64,000 nt of DNA from an uncultured Algibacter sp. (GCF_947490405.1 NZ_CANLGU010000001.1:620001-684000), one strand, 5' to 3'. Counted from the stretch's first letter, positions 53,845-63,967 are shown. Numbers and translations: made by a program. The notes: generated by a model from the sequence alone, not told the origin.

Positions 53845-56841
53845 TTACCCAACAATGTTCACAATCTTCCCAGGAACCACAATCACCTTTTTAGGAGTAC
53901 GTCCTGCTAATTGCTCTTGTGTTTTTTCGTTTGCTAAAACGGCTTCTTCAATAGCATCTTTACTCATATCCAAGGGCAATTCCATAGTAAAACGCATTTT
54001 CCCATTAAACGAAATCGGGTAATTCTTGCTACTTTCCACTAAATGACTTGCATCAAATACTGGGAAAGGCGCTGTAGAAATCGAACCACTATTTCCTAAT
54101 TTGCTCCATAATTCCTCAGCAATATGCGGTGCATAAGGCGAAATTAAAACCAACAGAGGTTCTAAAATACTCTTGCTAGTACATTTTTGGGCTGTTAACT
54201 CATTAGCAGCAATCATAAAGGTAGATACCGATGTATTAAACGAGAAATTCTCAATATCTTCTTGAACTTTTTTAATGGTTTTATGTAGCGTTTTTAAATT
54301 GTCTTTTGTTGGTGTTGCGTCTGTAACTTTCAAGCCGTTATCATCAGCATATAATTTCCAAAGTTTTTTAAGAAACGAATGTACACCTGAAATACCAGCA
54401 GTATTCCAAGGTTTGTATTGCTCTAAAGGCCCTAAAAACATTTCGTAAAGACGAAGACTATCTGCGCCATAATCTGAAACAATGTTATCTGGATTAACAA
54501 CGTTATATTTAGATTTGGACATTTTTTCGACGTCGCGTCCTACTTTATAAACTCCATCTTCTAAAACAAATTCGGCATCTTTAAATTCTGGTCTCCACTT
54601 TCTAAAAGCTTCAATATCTAAATGGTCTGAAGAATTGACAAACGAAACATCAACATGAATAGGATTTATTGTAACTAATATATCGTTTATATCAATATTA
54701 TTAAAATACCCTTTTGATAATAGATAATCTTTTATAAAATTTCTTTGATCTCTAAGATAAATTTCCTCATTAACTTTTAAGTCTTGAATTAATCCACCTG
54801 ACAAAATGAAGATTGGTAGGTTGCTTATTAATTTAGATAAATATTCAATAACATTTGAAGTTTCAGACCACACTTTAGCTCCAAATTGCAGACGATAAAC
54901 AAAAGCACTAGTCCCCAAAATCATCCCTTGATTAATCAGCTTTTTAGCATATTCATCTTTAGGTACAACACCTTTATCAAACAAGAATTTTTGCCAAAAA
55001 CGTGAGTATAATAAATGTCCTGTGGCATGCTCGCTTCCACCTATATACAAATCAACATCTTGCCAATAGTCCATCGCTTCTTTTGATGCTATTTCATTTT
55101 GGTTATCAGGATCCATATAACGCATAAAATAGAATGAGCTTCCTGCCCACCCTGGCATGGTATTCAACTCAAGAGGATGAATGGTTTTATTATCAATCAA
55201 ATCATTAGAAACCACTTCATTCTTCTCGGTATCCCAAGCCCAAACGGTAGCGTTTCCTAGTGGTGGTTCGCCCGTTTCGGTTGGTAAATACTTTTCAACT
55301 TCTGGTAATTTAATTGGCAAATGCGCAGCATCAATCATTTGTGGCAACCCATTTACATAATACACAGGAAATGGCTCTCCCCAATAACGCTGACGACTAA
55401 ACACCGCATCGCGCAAACGGTAATTGGTTTTACCTTCGCCTTGTCCTATTTGTTCTAATTCATAAATAGCACGTTTGGTGGCTTTTTTATAATTCATCCC
55501 GTTTAGGAAATCACTATTTCCTATCACAGTTTTTGCTTTGTCTGAAAACGCTTCTTCAGAAATGTCAACCCCTTCAAATATATTAGGAATAGGGATATTA
55601 AAATGTTTTGCAAAAGCGTAATCACGCTCATCACCACATGGTACAGACATTACTGCTCCTGTGCCGTAACCAGCCAAAACATAATCGCCAATCCAAATCG
55701 GAATTAATTTTTCTGTAAACGGGTGAATCGCATAAGCTCCTGTAAACACTCCTGAAATGGTTTTTACATCGGCCATTCTATCGCGCTCGCTCCGTTTTGC
55801 AGTGGCTTCAATGTAGGCGTTAACTTCTTGTTTTTGTTCTGGAGTGGTTATTTGCTTTACCAAATCGTGTTCAGGAGCCAAGGTCATAAAACTTACTCCA
55901 AAAATAGTATCAGGTCTGGTAGTAAATACTTCAATCTCTGGAGCTTCTTTAACCTCATTAGAAACCACTTTGAATTTCACTTGGGCTCCAACCGATTTTC
56001 CAATCCAATTACGCTGGCTTTCTTTTAAGGAATCTGTCCAATCTATAGTTTCAAGACCTTGAAGCAAACGTTCTGCATAAGCAGAAATACGCATACTCCA
56101 TTGAGTCATTTTTTTTCTAACTACAGGATGACCACCTCGCTCTGAAACACCATTTACAATTTCATCATTAGCCAAAACCGTTCCCAATGCAGGACACCAG
56201 TTTACCTCGGTTTCAGCCAAATAGGTTAACCTGTATTGTAATACTATTTTTTGTTGTTCTTCAGCAGTAAATCCATTCCATTCTTCTGATGTAAAAGGTT
56301 CAGCATCATAATCACAAACGGCATTTATATTTGCGTTTCCAGACTCTTTAAACACATCAATCAAATCGGAAATAGCAAAAGCTTTTTCATGATCTTTACA
56401 ATACCAAGACTCAAATAGTTGAATAAAAATCCATTGTGTCCATTTGTAATAACTTGGGTCTGAAGTACGAACCTCTCGAGACCAATCAAACGAAAACCCT
56501 ATTTGATCCAATTGACGACGATAGGTTTTAATATTTTCAGCCGTAGTAATTGCTGGATGCTGCCCCGTTTGAATTGCATACTGCTCTGCAGGCAAACCAA
56601 AAGAATCATAGCCTTGAGGATGCAATACATTAAACCCTTGATGACGCTTATAACGCGCATAAATATCAGAAGCAATATATCCTAACGGATGTCCTACATG
56701 TAATCCTGCTCCACTTGGATAAGGAAACATATCCAAAACGTAATACTTTGGTTTGTCACTATTATTTTCGGCTTTAAACGTTTGGTTATCTGCCCAATAC
56801 TTTTGCCACTTTTCTTCAATTTTATTGAAATCGTACTTCAT
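53845..56841 (-). CDS. leuS: Leucyl-tRNA synthetase
   Basis: 998 residues, against about 860-880 in E. coli. The HIGH motif is HVGH (48-51), the KMSKS motif is at about 773-777, and the editing (CP1) domain is present ([16 protein letters not shown]). Two insertions stand out: an insert in the N-terminal catalytic region (about 160-215, with [11 protein letters not shown]), and a stretch near 650-728 between FVYRLQF and [10 protein letters not shown] that is longer than in flavobacterial LeuRS sequences I remember. The gene is bounded downstream by the composite repeat. Upstream is another repeat and the divergent EamA gene. Confidence 0.95.
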   Translation of the reverse strand: MKYDFNKIEEKWQKYWADNQTFKAENNSDKPKYYVLDMFPYPSGAGLHVGHPLGYIASDIYARYKRHQGFNVLHPQGYDSFGLPAEQYAIQTGQHPAITTAENIKTYRRQLDQIGFSFDWSREVRTSDPSYYKWTQWIFIQLFESWYCKDHEKAFAISDLIDVFKESGNANINAVCDYDAEPFTSEEWNGFTAEEQQKIVLQYRLTYLAETEVNWCPALGTVLANDEIVNGVSERGGHPVVRKKMTQWSMRISAYAERLLQGLETIDWTDSLKESQRNWIGKSVGAQVKFKVVSNEVKEAPEIEVFTTRPDTIFGVSFMTLAPEHDLVKQITTPEQKQEVNAYIEATAKRSERDRMADVKTISGVFTGAYAIHPFTEKLIPIWIGDYVLAGYGTGAVMSVPCGDERDYAFAKHFNIPIPNIFEGVDISEEAFSDKAKTVIGNSDFLNGMNYKKATKRAIYELEQIGQGEGKTNYRLRDAVFSRQRYWGEPFPVYYVNGLPQMIDAAHLPIKLPEVEKYLPTETGEPPLGNATVWAWDTEKNEVVSNDLIDNKTIHPLELNTMPGWAGSSFYFMRYMDPDNQNEIASKEAMDYWQDVDLYIGGSEHATGHLLYSRFWQKFLFDKGVVPKDEYAKKLINQGMILGTSAFVYRLQFGAKVWSETSNVIEYLSKLISNLPIFILSGGLIQDLKVNEEIYLRDQRNFIKDYLLSKGYFNNIDINDILVTINPIHVDVSFVNSSDHLDIEAFRKWRPEFKDAEFVLEDGVYKVGRDVEKMSKSKYNVVNPDNIVSDYGADSLRLYEMFLGPLEQYKPWNTAGISGVHSFLKKLWKLYADDNGLKVTDATPTKDNLKTLHKTIKKVQEDIENFSFNTSVSTFMIAANELTAQKCTSKSILEPLLVLISPYAPHIAEELWSKLGNSGSISTAPFPVFDASHLVESSKNYPISFNGKMRFTMELPLDMSKDAIEEAVLANEKTQEQLAGRTPKKVIVVPGKIVNIVG

Positions 56842-56867
56842 ATAATTTCTGCTAACGTGTTCTTAAA

Positions 56868-56954
56868 ACGTTATTGCGAAGGAAGCACGATTATGGCAAT
56901 CTCTATAATTGAAACTAAAAATTAAAAGATTCCCACGCTTCGCTCGGAATGACG
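56868..56954. repeat. Composite repeat upstream of leuS
   Basis: CGTTATTGCGAAGGAAGCACG then ATTATGGCAATCT (56868-56902) is half of the element near 53737; AGATTCCCACGCTTCGCTCG then GAATGACG (to 56954) is the half-palindrome seen at 1157 and 30951. The two halves meet as an imperfect inverted repeat around AATCT..AGATT. Confidence 0.65.
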
Positions 56955-57053
56955 AATTTGATGGCAAATTTACGTTTTATAAATAAACTTAAAAACCTTT
57001 TATTTTTAATAGTTTAATAAGTAAAATAGTATGCTGTTTTAATAATATACATT

Positions 57054-57061
57054 TACTTTTG
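57054..57061 (+). promoter_or_regulatory. -7-like element before the EamA gene
   Basis: TACTTTTG ends 19 bases before the TTG start; no TTG at the expected spacing. Confidence 0.35.
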
Positions 57062-57080
57062 ATGCTTTAACAACAACCTA

Positions 57081-57995
57081 TTGAATTCAAATATTTACAA
57101 AGCGCATTTTGCTCTTCTTGGAGCCAATTTAATTTACGGTGCTAATTATATTATTGCCAAAGGCATTATGCCTGAAAAAATAAATCCTAATGCCTTTGTA
57201 TTTATTCGATTAGCTTGTTGTGTAATTTTATTCTGGACTATTAAATTTTTCTTTGTTAAGGAAAACGTTGAACGCAAAGACTTTTTAAGATTGATACTTT
57301 GTGGTTTACTTGGTGCTGCAGCTAATATGCTATTTTTCTTTCATGGCATTAACTTAACATCACCAGTTGATGCATCAATAATCATGACCGTTACTCCTGT
57401 TATTGTATTAATTTTTAGCTTTTTTATTTTAAAAGAACGCATAACTAAAAATAAATTAATTGGTATTACAATTGCTGGTATTGGCGCAGTATTTCTTATC
57501 ATTTATGGGAGTAAAGCTACTGGAACGAGTTCGTTTATTGGTAATTTGTTTGTGTTTTTAAATGCTACTAGCTATGGTCTTTATCTGGTTATTGCAAAAA
57601 CACTAATGAAGAAATATAATGCCATAACAGTTATTAGTTGGATGTTTTTATTTGGGCTAATTTTTGTTGCTCCGCTTACTATAACTGATTTTATAAATAC
57701 AAATTTTGAAGCTTTTACTGTAAACACCTATTTAGTAATTGGCTATGTTGTTTTGTTTACTACATTTTTAGCCTACTTATTTAATGTTTATGCCCTTAAC
57801 CACGTTATGCCTTCTGTGACTAGTAGTTATATTTATTTACAACCTGTAATCAGTTTTATTATGGTAAGTATTTATGCCTATGTACTTATGCAAGATGCAT
57901 ACGCACAAGATATTGATCTCGTGAAAATTTTAAGTTGCATAATGGTTATTATTGGGGTGTACATTATAAGTAAACCTACAAAGAAGTTGACATAG
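57081..57995 (+). CDS. EamA/DMT family transporter
   Basis: 304 residues from TTG 57081. About ten hydrophobic helices in two EamA repeats (ALLGANLIYGANYIIAKGIM; GNLFVFLNATSYGLYLVIAK). Members export drugs or metabolites; the substrate is unknown. It is a single gene, upstream of ftsX. Confidence 0.85.
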   Translation: MNSNIYKAHFALLGANLIYGANYIIAKGIMPEKINPNAFVFIRLACCVILFWTIKFFFVKENVERKDFLRLILCGLLGAAANMLFFFHGINLTSPVDASIIMTVTPVIVLIFSFFILKERITKNKLIGITIAGIGAVFLIIYGSKATGTSSFIGNLFVFLNATSYGLYLVIAKTLMKKYNAITVISWMFLFGLIFVAPLTITDFINTNFEAFTVNTYLVIGYVVLFTTFLAYLFNVYALNHVMPSVTSSYIYLQPVISFIMVSIYAYVLMQDAYAQDIDLVKILSCIMVIIGVYIISKPTKKLT

Positions 57996-58080
57996 ACACA
58001 ACAATGTTGATATGTTTTAGTTTAAATAAATACATATTGTATATACTTTATTATTTTTACATGATTAATCCATTTTCTTT

Positions 58081-58959
58081 ATGAGTTCATCTTTTGAAAA
58101 ACACCAAAAACGTAGACTGATCTCTTCCTATTTTTCTGTAGTGTTAAGTATTGCCCTTGTTCTGTTTTTACTGGGACTTTTAGGGATGCTAATCTTAAAT
58201 GCTAAAAAGGTGTCTGACCATTTTAAAGAGCAAGTTGTAGTGACTATTTTTTTAAAAGATACCGCTAAAGAAGTGGAAACCAAACAGCTTGAAAAAAGTT
58301 TAGCTATGGCAGATTATGTAAAATCTACCGAGTATGTGTCTAAAGAACAAGCTGCCGAATTCATGAAAGCTGAAAACGGTGAAGACTTTATGGATTTTGT
58401 AGGCTACAATCCACTTCAAAATTCTATTGATGTACATTTAAAAGCCGATTTTGTAACCTCCGAACATCTTGAGAAAATTTCCGCGGAAGCGACAAGTAAA
58501 AACTTTGTTGAAGAAGTAACTTATGATAATGACCTTGTTAACCTCATGAACGACAATGTTAAAAAAATTAGTTTCTGGGTTCTTATCATTAGTGGCATTT
58601 TTACTTTAATTGCTGTATTATTAATTAATAGCTCTATACGTCTAGCAGTGTATTCCAAACGGTTTACTATAAAAACCATGCAAATGGTCGGTGCTACAAA
58701 ACAGTTTATTAGAAGACCTTTTGTATGGAAAAGTGTTCGTTTGGGTATGATTGGTGCTATTTTGGCGTTGGTAGGTATGGCTATTGTTCTATACTATTTA
58801 AATAAAACATTTACTGAGTTAGAATTACTTAGTAATCCCATTTTAGTTACTTTGTTGTTTGTTTTAATTTTTGCTCTTGGCATTGTTATTACATGGATAA
58901 GTACACATTTTGCTACGCAACGCTTCTTGAACCTAAGAACTAATGAACTATATTATTAG
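58081..58959 (+). CDS. ftsX: Cell division protein FtsX
   Basis: 292 residues. One N-terminal helix (about 16-38), a large extracytoplasmic loop with LKDTAKEVETKQLEKSLA, then three C-terminal helices. FtsX pairs with FtsE to control peptidoglycan hydrolases at the division site. FtsE is not in the window. DUF3098, uppP and truB follow, an order common in Bacteroidota. Confidence 0.92.
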   Translation: MSSSFEKHQKRRLISSYFSVVLSIALVLFLLGLLGMLILNAKKVSDHFKEQVVVTIFLKDTAKEVETKQLEKSLAMADYVKSTEYVSKEQAAEFMKAENGEDFMDFVGYNPLQNSIDVHLKADFVTSEHLEKISAEATSKNFVEEVTYDNDLVNLMNDNVKKISFWVLIISGIFTLIAVLLINSSIRLAVYSKRFTIKTMQMVGATKQFIRRPFVWKSVRLGMIGAILALVGMAIVLYYLNKTFTELELLSNPILVTLLFVLIFALGIVITWISTHFATQRFLNLRTNELYY

Positions 58960-59038
58960 TGTTAAAAACTGCAATTTTAGAATTAGATTAACATCCTTTT
59001 TAAATAAAAGCTTTAATTTGCAACAATACTTTTAAACG

Positions 59039-59290
59039 ATGGGAGAAAAAAAACGTAAAGAAAATTCAAAACCAGTTTTTGTATTCGGTAAAAAGAATTA
59101 CAAATTTATGTTTATTGGTTTAGCTATTATAGCATTAGGTTTTATTTTAATGGCCGGTGGTGGTAGTGATGACCCTAACGTTTTTAATCCTGAAATTTTT
59201 AACTGGAGACGTATTCGCTTATCTCCAACACTTATTCTTATTGGGTTTGGCATTCAGATTTATGCTATTTTACTAAATCCTGAAAAGTAA
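59039..59290 (+). CDS. DUF3098 membrane protein
   Basis: 83 residues. A basic N-terminus is followed by two helices (FMFIGLAIIALGFILMAGG and LSPTLILIGFGIQIYAIL), with SDDPNVFNPEIFNWRRIR between. A Bacteroidota-specific family found between ftsX and uppP. Function unknown; a link to division is inferred from context. Confidence 0.88.
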   Translation: MGEKKRKENSKPVFVFGKKNYKFMFIGLAIIALGFILMAGGGSDDPNVFNPEIFNWRRIRLSPTLILIGFGIQIYAILLNPEK

Positions 59291-59336
59291 TCGTTAGTCA
59301 TTTGGTTTATCAAGCCTAATAAACCAAAGATTACTT
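59285..59336. terminator. Hairpin between DUF3098 and glycerate kinase genes
   Basis: Two nested perfect pairings: AAGTAATC (59285-59292) with GATTACTT (59329-59336), and TTTGGTTTAT (59301-59310) with ATAAACCAAA (59319-59328). It lies between convergent genes and can end transcription in both directions, though there is no long T run. Confidence 0.55.
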
Positions 59337-59343
59337 GTTAAAA

Positions 59344-60468
59344 CTACAGTTGTTTTTTTGCAAATTTTTCAGCCATATTTTTAACATACAAAAAAGCATT
59401 AGCCTTGGCATCATCTAAATCTTGTGCATAATTAATAACTGCATCGGCATATTGTATACCACTATCTCTAAGTGCATTTTCATCTAAATCAATAATACCA
59501 CAAAACACTGCTACCTTTATTTTTTTTGCTTGAGATGAAATCAATACACCCTGAATTGTTTTACCAGACTGTGTTTGCACATCGAGCTTACCTTCACCTG
59601 TAATTAACCAATTGGCATTTTCAATTTTGGTATCGAAATCTATCAAATCCTTTATCAGTTCAATACCAGAAAACAAATTACCACCTAAAAATAGTTTTGA
59701 GGCTATACCCATACCTCCAGCTGCCCCTGCTCCCTTGACTAATTGCGGATTTACCTTAAAAACCTTTTCTAATAATTTTGATATATGTTGGAGTCCATTA
59801 TCCAACATGACAATATCATCAGTATTCGCTCCTTTTTGAGTTCCATAGGTATAAGCTGCACCATTTTTTCCATACAGCGGGTTTGTAACATCACATGCTA
59901 TTTTAAAACTAACTTTATCAAGTTTTGGGTGTATTTGTGAAATATCTATGGTTTCAATATTTAGTAAATTGGCTCCAACAGGATGCACTTGATTATTTTG
60001 TTTGTCTAAAAAATGATATCCCAAAGCAGTTGCCATACCTACACCACAGTCGTTAGTTGCGCTACCACCAAGTCCTAAAACAATCGTTTCCGCTCCTTTT
60101 TCAATAGCGTGCACAATCATTTCACCAGTACCTATAGTTGTGGCATTTTTGCAATCAAACTCTTTGTCTTTCAGAAGTTTTAACCCTGATGCTTCAGCCA
60201 TTTCAATAAAAGCCGTTTTTAAAACCTCATCAAATACATATGAAGCTTTAACTGGTCTAAAAAACGGATCGTTCACATGAACTTCAACAACTTCACCTTG
60301 CAAATAGTAATTTATTACATCATAGGTACCATCACCACCATCCGCTAATGGAAGTTTTAAAATATCAATATTAGGCTTTACGGCCTTAATACCAGCCTCA
60401 ACAGCGTTACAAAATTGTAATCCTGTAAGTGAATTTTTAAATTTATCTGGTGCAATAATTAGTTTCAT
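59344..60468 (-). CDS. Glycerate kinase
   Basis: 374 residues. The start MKLIIAPDKFKNSLTG and LADGGDGTYDVI and VLGLGGSATNDCGVGMATALG are the GlxK/GarK signature. It phosphorylates glycerate to 2-phosphoglycerate. Length is normal. It has no operon partner here. Confidence 0.93.
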   Translation of the reverse strand: MKLIIAPDKFKNSLTGLQFCNAVEAGIKAVKPNIDILKLPLADGGDGTYDVINYYLQGEVVEVHVNDPFFRPVKASYVFDEVLKTAFIEMAEASGLKLLKDKEFDCKNATTIGTGEMIVHAIEKGAETIVLGLGGSATNDCGVGMATALGYHFLDKQNNQVHPVGANLLNIETIDISQIHPKLDKVSFKIACDVTNPLYGKNGAAYTYGTQKGANTDDIVMLDNGLQHISKLLEKVFKVNPQLVKGAGAAGGMGIASKLFLGGNLFSGIELIKDLIDFDTKIENANWLITGEGKLDVQTQSGKTIQGVLISSQAKKIKVAVFCGIIDLDENALRDSGIQYADAVINYAQDLDDAKANAFLYVKNMAEKFAKKQL

Positions 60469-60501
60469 TCATCTAAAATACAATTCATTTATCTAAAGTT
60501 T

Positions 60502-60519
60502 AAAGCCTAAATAGGCTTT
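60502..60519. repeat. Short palindrome between glycerate kinase and uppP
   Basis: AAAGCCTAAATAGGCTTT is an 18-base perfect palindrome in the divergent gap. Its position is between the two start regions, so it may be an operator or a small terminator. Confidence 0.4.
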
Positions 60520-60535
60520 TGTATTGCTATTTTGA

Positions 60536-60543
60536 TATTTTTG
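60536..60543 (+). promoter_or_regulatory. -7-like element before uppP
   Basis: TATTTTTG lies only four bases before the ATG, so a transcript from it would be almost leaderless. No TTG occurs at 17-23 bases upstream of it. Confidence 0.35.
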
Positions 60544-60547
60544 CGCC

Positions 60548-61345
60548 ATGGATATTATTGACGCAATTATTTTAGGTATCATTCAAGGACTTACAGAATT
60601 TCTCCCTGTTTCATCTAGTGGCCATTTAGAATTAGGTAAAGCTATTCTTGGAGATAATTCTGTTCCAGAAGAAAGTTTATTATTTACCGTAGTACTTCAC
60701 TTTGCAACAGCACTTAGTACTATCGTTGTTTTTAGAAAAGATATATTAAATCTTATAAAAGGAGCTTTAAAGTTTAAATGGAATGACGATTTACAGTTCA
60801 TTTCTAAAATTGCACTTTCCATGGTTCCTGCTGTGATTGTTGGTTTATTTTTTGAAGAACAATTAGAAGCGCTATTTGGAGGAAATATTTTACTTGTTGG
60901 ATGTATGCTTATTGTTACAGCTTTACTACTATTTTTAGCAGATAAAGCCAAAGACACCAATAAAAAAGTATCTTTTAAAAATGCTTTTGTTATTGGTATC
61001 TCTCAAGCTATAGCCATGTTACCAGGAATTTCACGTTCTGGAGCTACTATTTCAACATCCGTTTTATTAGGAAATGATAAAACTAAAGCTGCTCGTTTTT
61101 CTTTCTTAATGGTTGTACCTTTAATTTTCGGTAAAATTGCAAAAGATGTATTGAGTGGTGATTTAACTTATGACTCTGGAAATTTCACAGCTTTATCTAT
61201 TGGTTTTGTTGCAGCTTTTGTAGCAGGATTATTTGCTTGCACTTGGATGATTGCTTTAGTTAAAAAAAGCAAGTTGACTTATTTTGCTATTTATTGTGTT
61301 ATTGTTGGATTGATTGCTATTGGGTTCGCACTATTAAACAACTAA
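60548..61345 (+). CDS. uppP: Undecaprenyl-diphosphatase (BacA/UppP)
   Basis: 265 residues with about eight hydrophobic helices. Conserved motifs are IIQGLTEFLPVSSSGHLEL at the N-terminus and LPGISRSGATISTSVLLG in the middle. It recycles undecaprenyl pyrophosphate to the monophosphate for cell-wall synthesis. truB starts one base after its stop. Confidence 0.95.
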   Translation: MDIIDAIILGIIQGLTEFLPVSSSGHLELGKAILGDNSVPEESLLFTVVLHFATALSTIVVFRKDILNLIKGALKFKWNDDLQFISKIALSMVPAVIVGLFFEEQLEALFGGNILLVGCMLIVTALLLFLADKAKDTNKKVSFKNAFVIGISQAIAMLPGISRSGATISTSVLLGNDKTKAARFSFLMVVPLIFGKIAKDVLSGDLTYDSGNFTALSIGFVAAFVAGLFACTWMIALVKKSKLTYFAIYCVIVGLIAIGFALLNN

Positions 61346-61346
61346 T

Positions 61347-62042
61347 ATGCTTACCAAAGACGATTATCTTTCCGGACAAGTTTTACTTATTGATAAGCCT
61401 TTAAATTGGACCTCTTTTCAAGTGGTAAATAAACTGCGTTGGGAAATCCGTCAAGCTTTTAACATAAAAAAAATAAAAGTTGGGCATGCAGGCACATTAG
61501 ACCCTTTAGCTACTGGCTTATTAGTTATTTGTACAGGAAAAATGACTAAGCAAATAGATACCTTTCAAGGTCAGATAAAAGAATATACAGGAACTCTGGT
61601 TTTAGGAAGCACAACACCTTCATTTGATTTAGAAACCGAAATTGACAAAACATTTCCAACGGATCATATTTCAGAAGAATTAATCCATCAAACTACCAAA
61701 CAATTTATTGGAGAGATTCAACAATATCCACCAGTGTTTTCTGCATTAAAAAAAGACGGGAAACGATTATACGAATTTGCCAGAGCTGGCGAAACTGTAG
61801 AAATAAAACCTAGAACGGTATCTGTTTCTGAATTTGAAATCACTAAAGTTGATGAATTAAACATAGCGTTTAGAGTAGTTTGCAGTAAAGGTACATATAT
61901 CCGCTCTTTAACTAACGATTTTGGAAAAGCACTTAATTCTGGAGCACATTTATCAAAACTAAGACGAACAAAAATTGGAGATTTTGATGTTAAAGAAGCC
62001 TTATCTATAGAAAAATTTATAGATAACTTATCTTCGGAATAA
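61347..62042 (+). CDS. truB: tRNA pseudouridine(55) synthase
   Basis: 231 residues. The catalytic loop is KVGHAGTLDPLATGLLVICT with Asp52, followed by YPPVFSALKKDGKRLYEFAR and SKGTYIRSLTNDFG. It makes psi55 in the T loop. Length is at the short end of the family because the C-terminal PUA domain is lacking. It directly follows uppP. Confidence 0.95.
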   Translation: MLTKDDYLSGQVLLIDKPLNWTSFQVVNKLRWEIRQAFNIKKIKVGHAGTLDPLATGLLVICTGKMTKQIDTFQGQIKEYTGTLVLGSTTPSFDLETEIDKTFPTDHISEELIHQTTKQFIGEIQQYPPVFSALKKDGKRLYEFARAGETVEIKPRTVSVSEFEITKVDELNIAFRVVCSKGTYIRSLTNDFGKALNSGAHLSKLRRTKIGDFDVKEALSIEKFIDNLSSE

Positions 62043-62080
62043 TTGTTGATACTTTACTTGCTTCTAAAACCAGATGTAAC

Positions 62081-62629
62081 ATGAAGCAAGTATACACATT
62101 GATTAGCTTTCTGCTTTTTTCTTCACAAATGATGTTTTCACAAGTTGAATCTGAAAACATCAACGGTTTGTTTTACAAAATCTCGCTGGCAACCACATTA
62201 ACAATCAATGAAGAATATCAAGCTTTTGATGATAGCGATGAATCACTAATCAATCCGAGTGCACTATATATAAACAATACATTTGGCTATCAATTTGATA
62301 TGCGCACTTCTATTGGCTTAAACCTTGGTTACAATTGGCACTCACAACAAGGCTTACACTTTGCTCCTGCATATTTAAGCCTTCGCCATAATTTTGTGGT
62401 AGATGACAGCAATATATTTGCGAGAGCTGGCTACGGAACACTTTTAGGCGTAAGTAAAGATTTTCAAAAAGGCAATATGTATAAACTAGGTTTGGGTGTG
62501 CAGATGTATGGAGACAACTATAATAAATCTGTACTTTTGGGTGTAGATTTTACAAGAAAACGATTCGGTTACAGAGCATTAGAAGGCTTATCTAGTATCT
62601 CTATTTTCCTAGAATTTATGCTTTTTTAA
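62081..62629 (+). CDS. Small outer-membrane beta-barrel protein
   Basis: 182 residues with a signal peptide (MKQVYTLISFLLFSSQMMFS). The rest alternates in beta strands (FGYQFDMRTSIGLNLGYNW, HFAPAYLSLRHNFVV, YKLGLGVQMYGDNYNKSVLL) and ends in an aromatic residue (FLEFMLF), typical of an 8-strand barrel. No named function. In the uppP-truB transcript region with 38 bases spacing. Confidence 0.72.
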   Translation: MKQVYTLISFLLFSSQMMFSQVESENINGLFYKISLATTLTINEEYQAFDDSDESLINPSALYINNTFGYQFDMRTSIGLNLGYNWHSQQGLHFAPAYLSLRHNFVVDDSNIFARAGYGTLLGVSKDFQKGNMYKLGLGVQMYGDNYNKSVLLGVDFTRKRFGYRALEGLSSISIFLEFMLF

Positions 62630-62685
62630 ACTTTTTAGCGTATTTTGCCGTATATATTAATACGATTTAGCATTAAAAAACCGTA

Positions 62686-63399
62686 TTGAGCCTCAATAAT
62701 CAACATAAAGCCCTACTTATTACACTTCTAATTACTGGAACTGTAGTACTCTCTGTTTTTAACTTAAGTCTTAAAAAACAGCGTGAGTTTATATCTGAAA
62801 GTTATTATGAAATTGAGCCTGAAAAAGAGCTTACCGAAGAAGAAATAAAGATTCTTGAAACTTTAGATAAATTAAACAATACTAAAGCTGAAACAAATAA
62901 AGCTTTTAATGAAGCAAACCAAAACAAACATTTTGCCCAAGCATATAAAACGATTGCACCGCCAGAAGATTATGTACCTAGATCTACAAATGCTTCAGAA
63001 AGTCAAATAGCAAAAAAAGTTTATGATATTCCTGATGATTCAAAACTAAATAGAGAGGAACTTTCAAAATTTAGTAAAGTGAATGATGTATTGAAAAAGC
63101 AGCAGTCTGATGGCGTTAATTCTAAAAGTTCAATTCGATTTTCTCTAACAAACAGGTCAAAAATCCATATCCCTATTCCTGTTTATTTATGCGAAATTGA
63201 TGGTAAAATAGTTGTAAATATTACTGTGAATTCTAAGGGTAATGTTATTGATGCATACGTAAATACATCTTCTACATCAAGAAATGAATGTTTAATTGAA
63301 CATGCTTTAGATTATGCTAAACAATCTCAGTTTAGCAGTGATGCTTCAAAAGAGACTCAAATAGGCTCTATTACTTTTTATTTTATTGGTAAGCGATAG
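62686..63399 (+). CDS. TonB-like energy transducer protein
   Basis: 237 residues from TTG 62686. One N-terminal helix (about 9-26, ALLITLLITGTVVLSVFNL), an acidic and helical linker (about 35-130), and a C-terminal beta-alpha-beta domain (IPVYLCEIDGKIVVNITVN, then SRNECLIEHALDYAKQSQF) that resembles TonB C-terminal domains. It is probably inner-membrane anchored. A Cys pair (YLCEID, RNECLI) is unusual. Overlaps the last gene by 17 bases, convergently. TonB identity is moderate. Confidence 0.65.
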   Translation: MSLNNQHKALLITLLITGTVVLSVFNLSLKKQREFISESYYEIEPEKELTEEEIKILETLDKLNNTKAETNKAFNEANQNKHFAQAYKTIAPPEDYVPRSTNASESQIAKKVYDIPDDSKLNREELSKFSKVNDVLKKQQSDGVNSKSSIRFSLTNRSKIHIPIPVYLCEIDGKIVVNITVNSKGNVIDAYVNTSSTSRNECLIEHALDYAKQSQFSSDASKETQIGSITFYFIGKR

Positions 63400-63967
63400 A
63401 TGGCTGTAATTTATTCAGTATTTCTAAAATATCACCCATTATGTTTTGCCCTTTATTACTATTGTACCAATGTTGCAAATCTTCTTTAAAATCTATTGTT
63501 AAAGCACCATACTTCACTTTAAACCTATTCACGTAACTTGAAGCTTCACTGGGTCTTGGCCCGTAAGTTGTTAAAACTTTATTAGTATCTGAATCTATAA
63601 TAATTAATTTAGGTATTGCCTTATTTCCATTGGTTAAAAAGGCACTCATTAATTCATCATTTTCATCTCTTAACACAACCCTAAAGTTTATGTTTGGGTT
63701 TAATTCTGAAATTTTATTAAAAACAGGAAGGATATGAGCCGCATCACCACACCAGCTTTCAGTAATAACTAACCAAGTTAATTTAGAATCAAAAGCTTCA
63801 ACAGCCTTTCTAATAACATTTGATATTTTAAGCGTTTTATCCCAACGCTTCATGCGCCTATTATTAAGTTTCGTATAACTAATAAAAGCTTGAGATTTAT
63901 TGCTACCAGTTGTAGAACTATTTTTTACAAGCTCATTAACCAAAGCTCTGTATGCCTCATAAGACAT
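63383..63967 (-). CDS. Thioredoxin-like protein with single active-site Cys
   Basis: 194 residues with no signal peptide. The thioredoxin fold has ITESWCGDAAHILPVFNK, Cys73 being the only Cys of the active-site loop, and KAIPKLIII as cis-Pro. This is the same WCGD pattern as the exported protein at 46383. A CxxC disulfide cannot form. It may be a peroxiredoxin-like or chaperone-type member. It is a lone gene reading into the window from its right edge; bases 63968-64000 hold nothing identifiable. Confidence 0.8.
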   Translation of the reverse strand: MSYEAYRALVNELVKNSSTTGSNKSQAFISYTKLNNRRMKRWDKTLKISNVIRKAVEAFDSKLTWLVITESWCGDAAHILPVFNKISELNPNINFRVVLRDENDELMSAFLTNGNKAIPKLIIIDSDTNKVLTTYGPRPSEASSYVNRFKVKYGALTIDFKEDLQHWYNSNKGQNIMGDILEILNKLQPSIAYQ

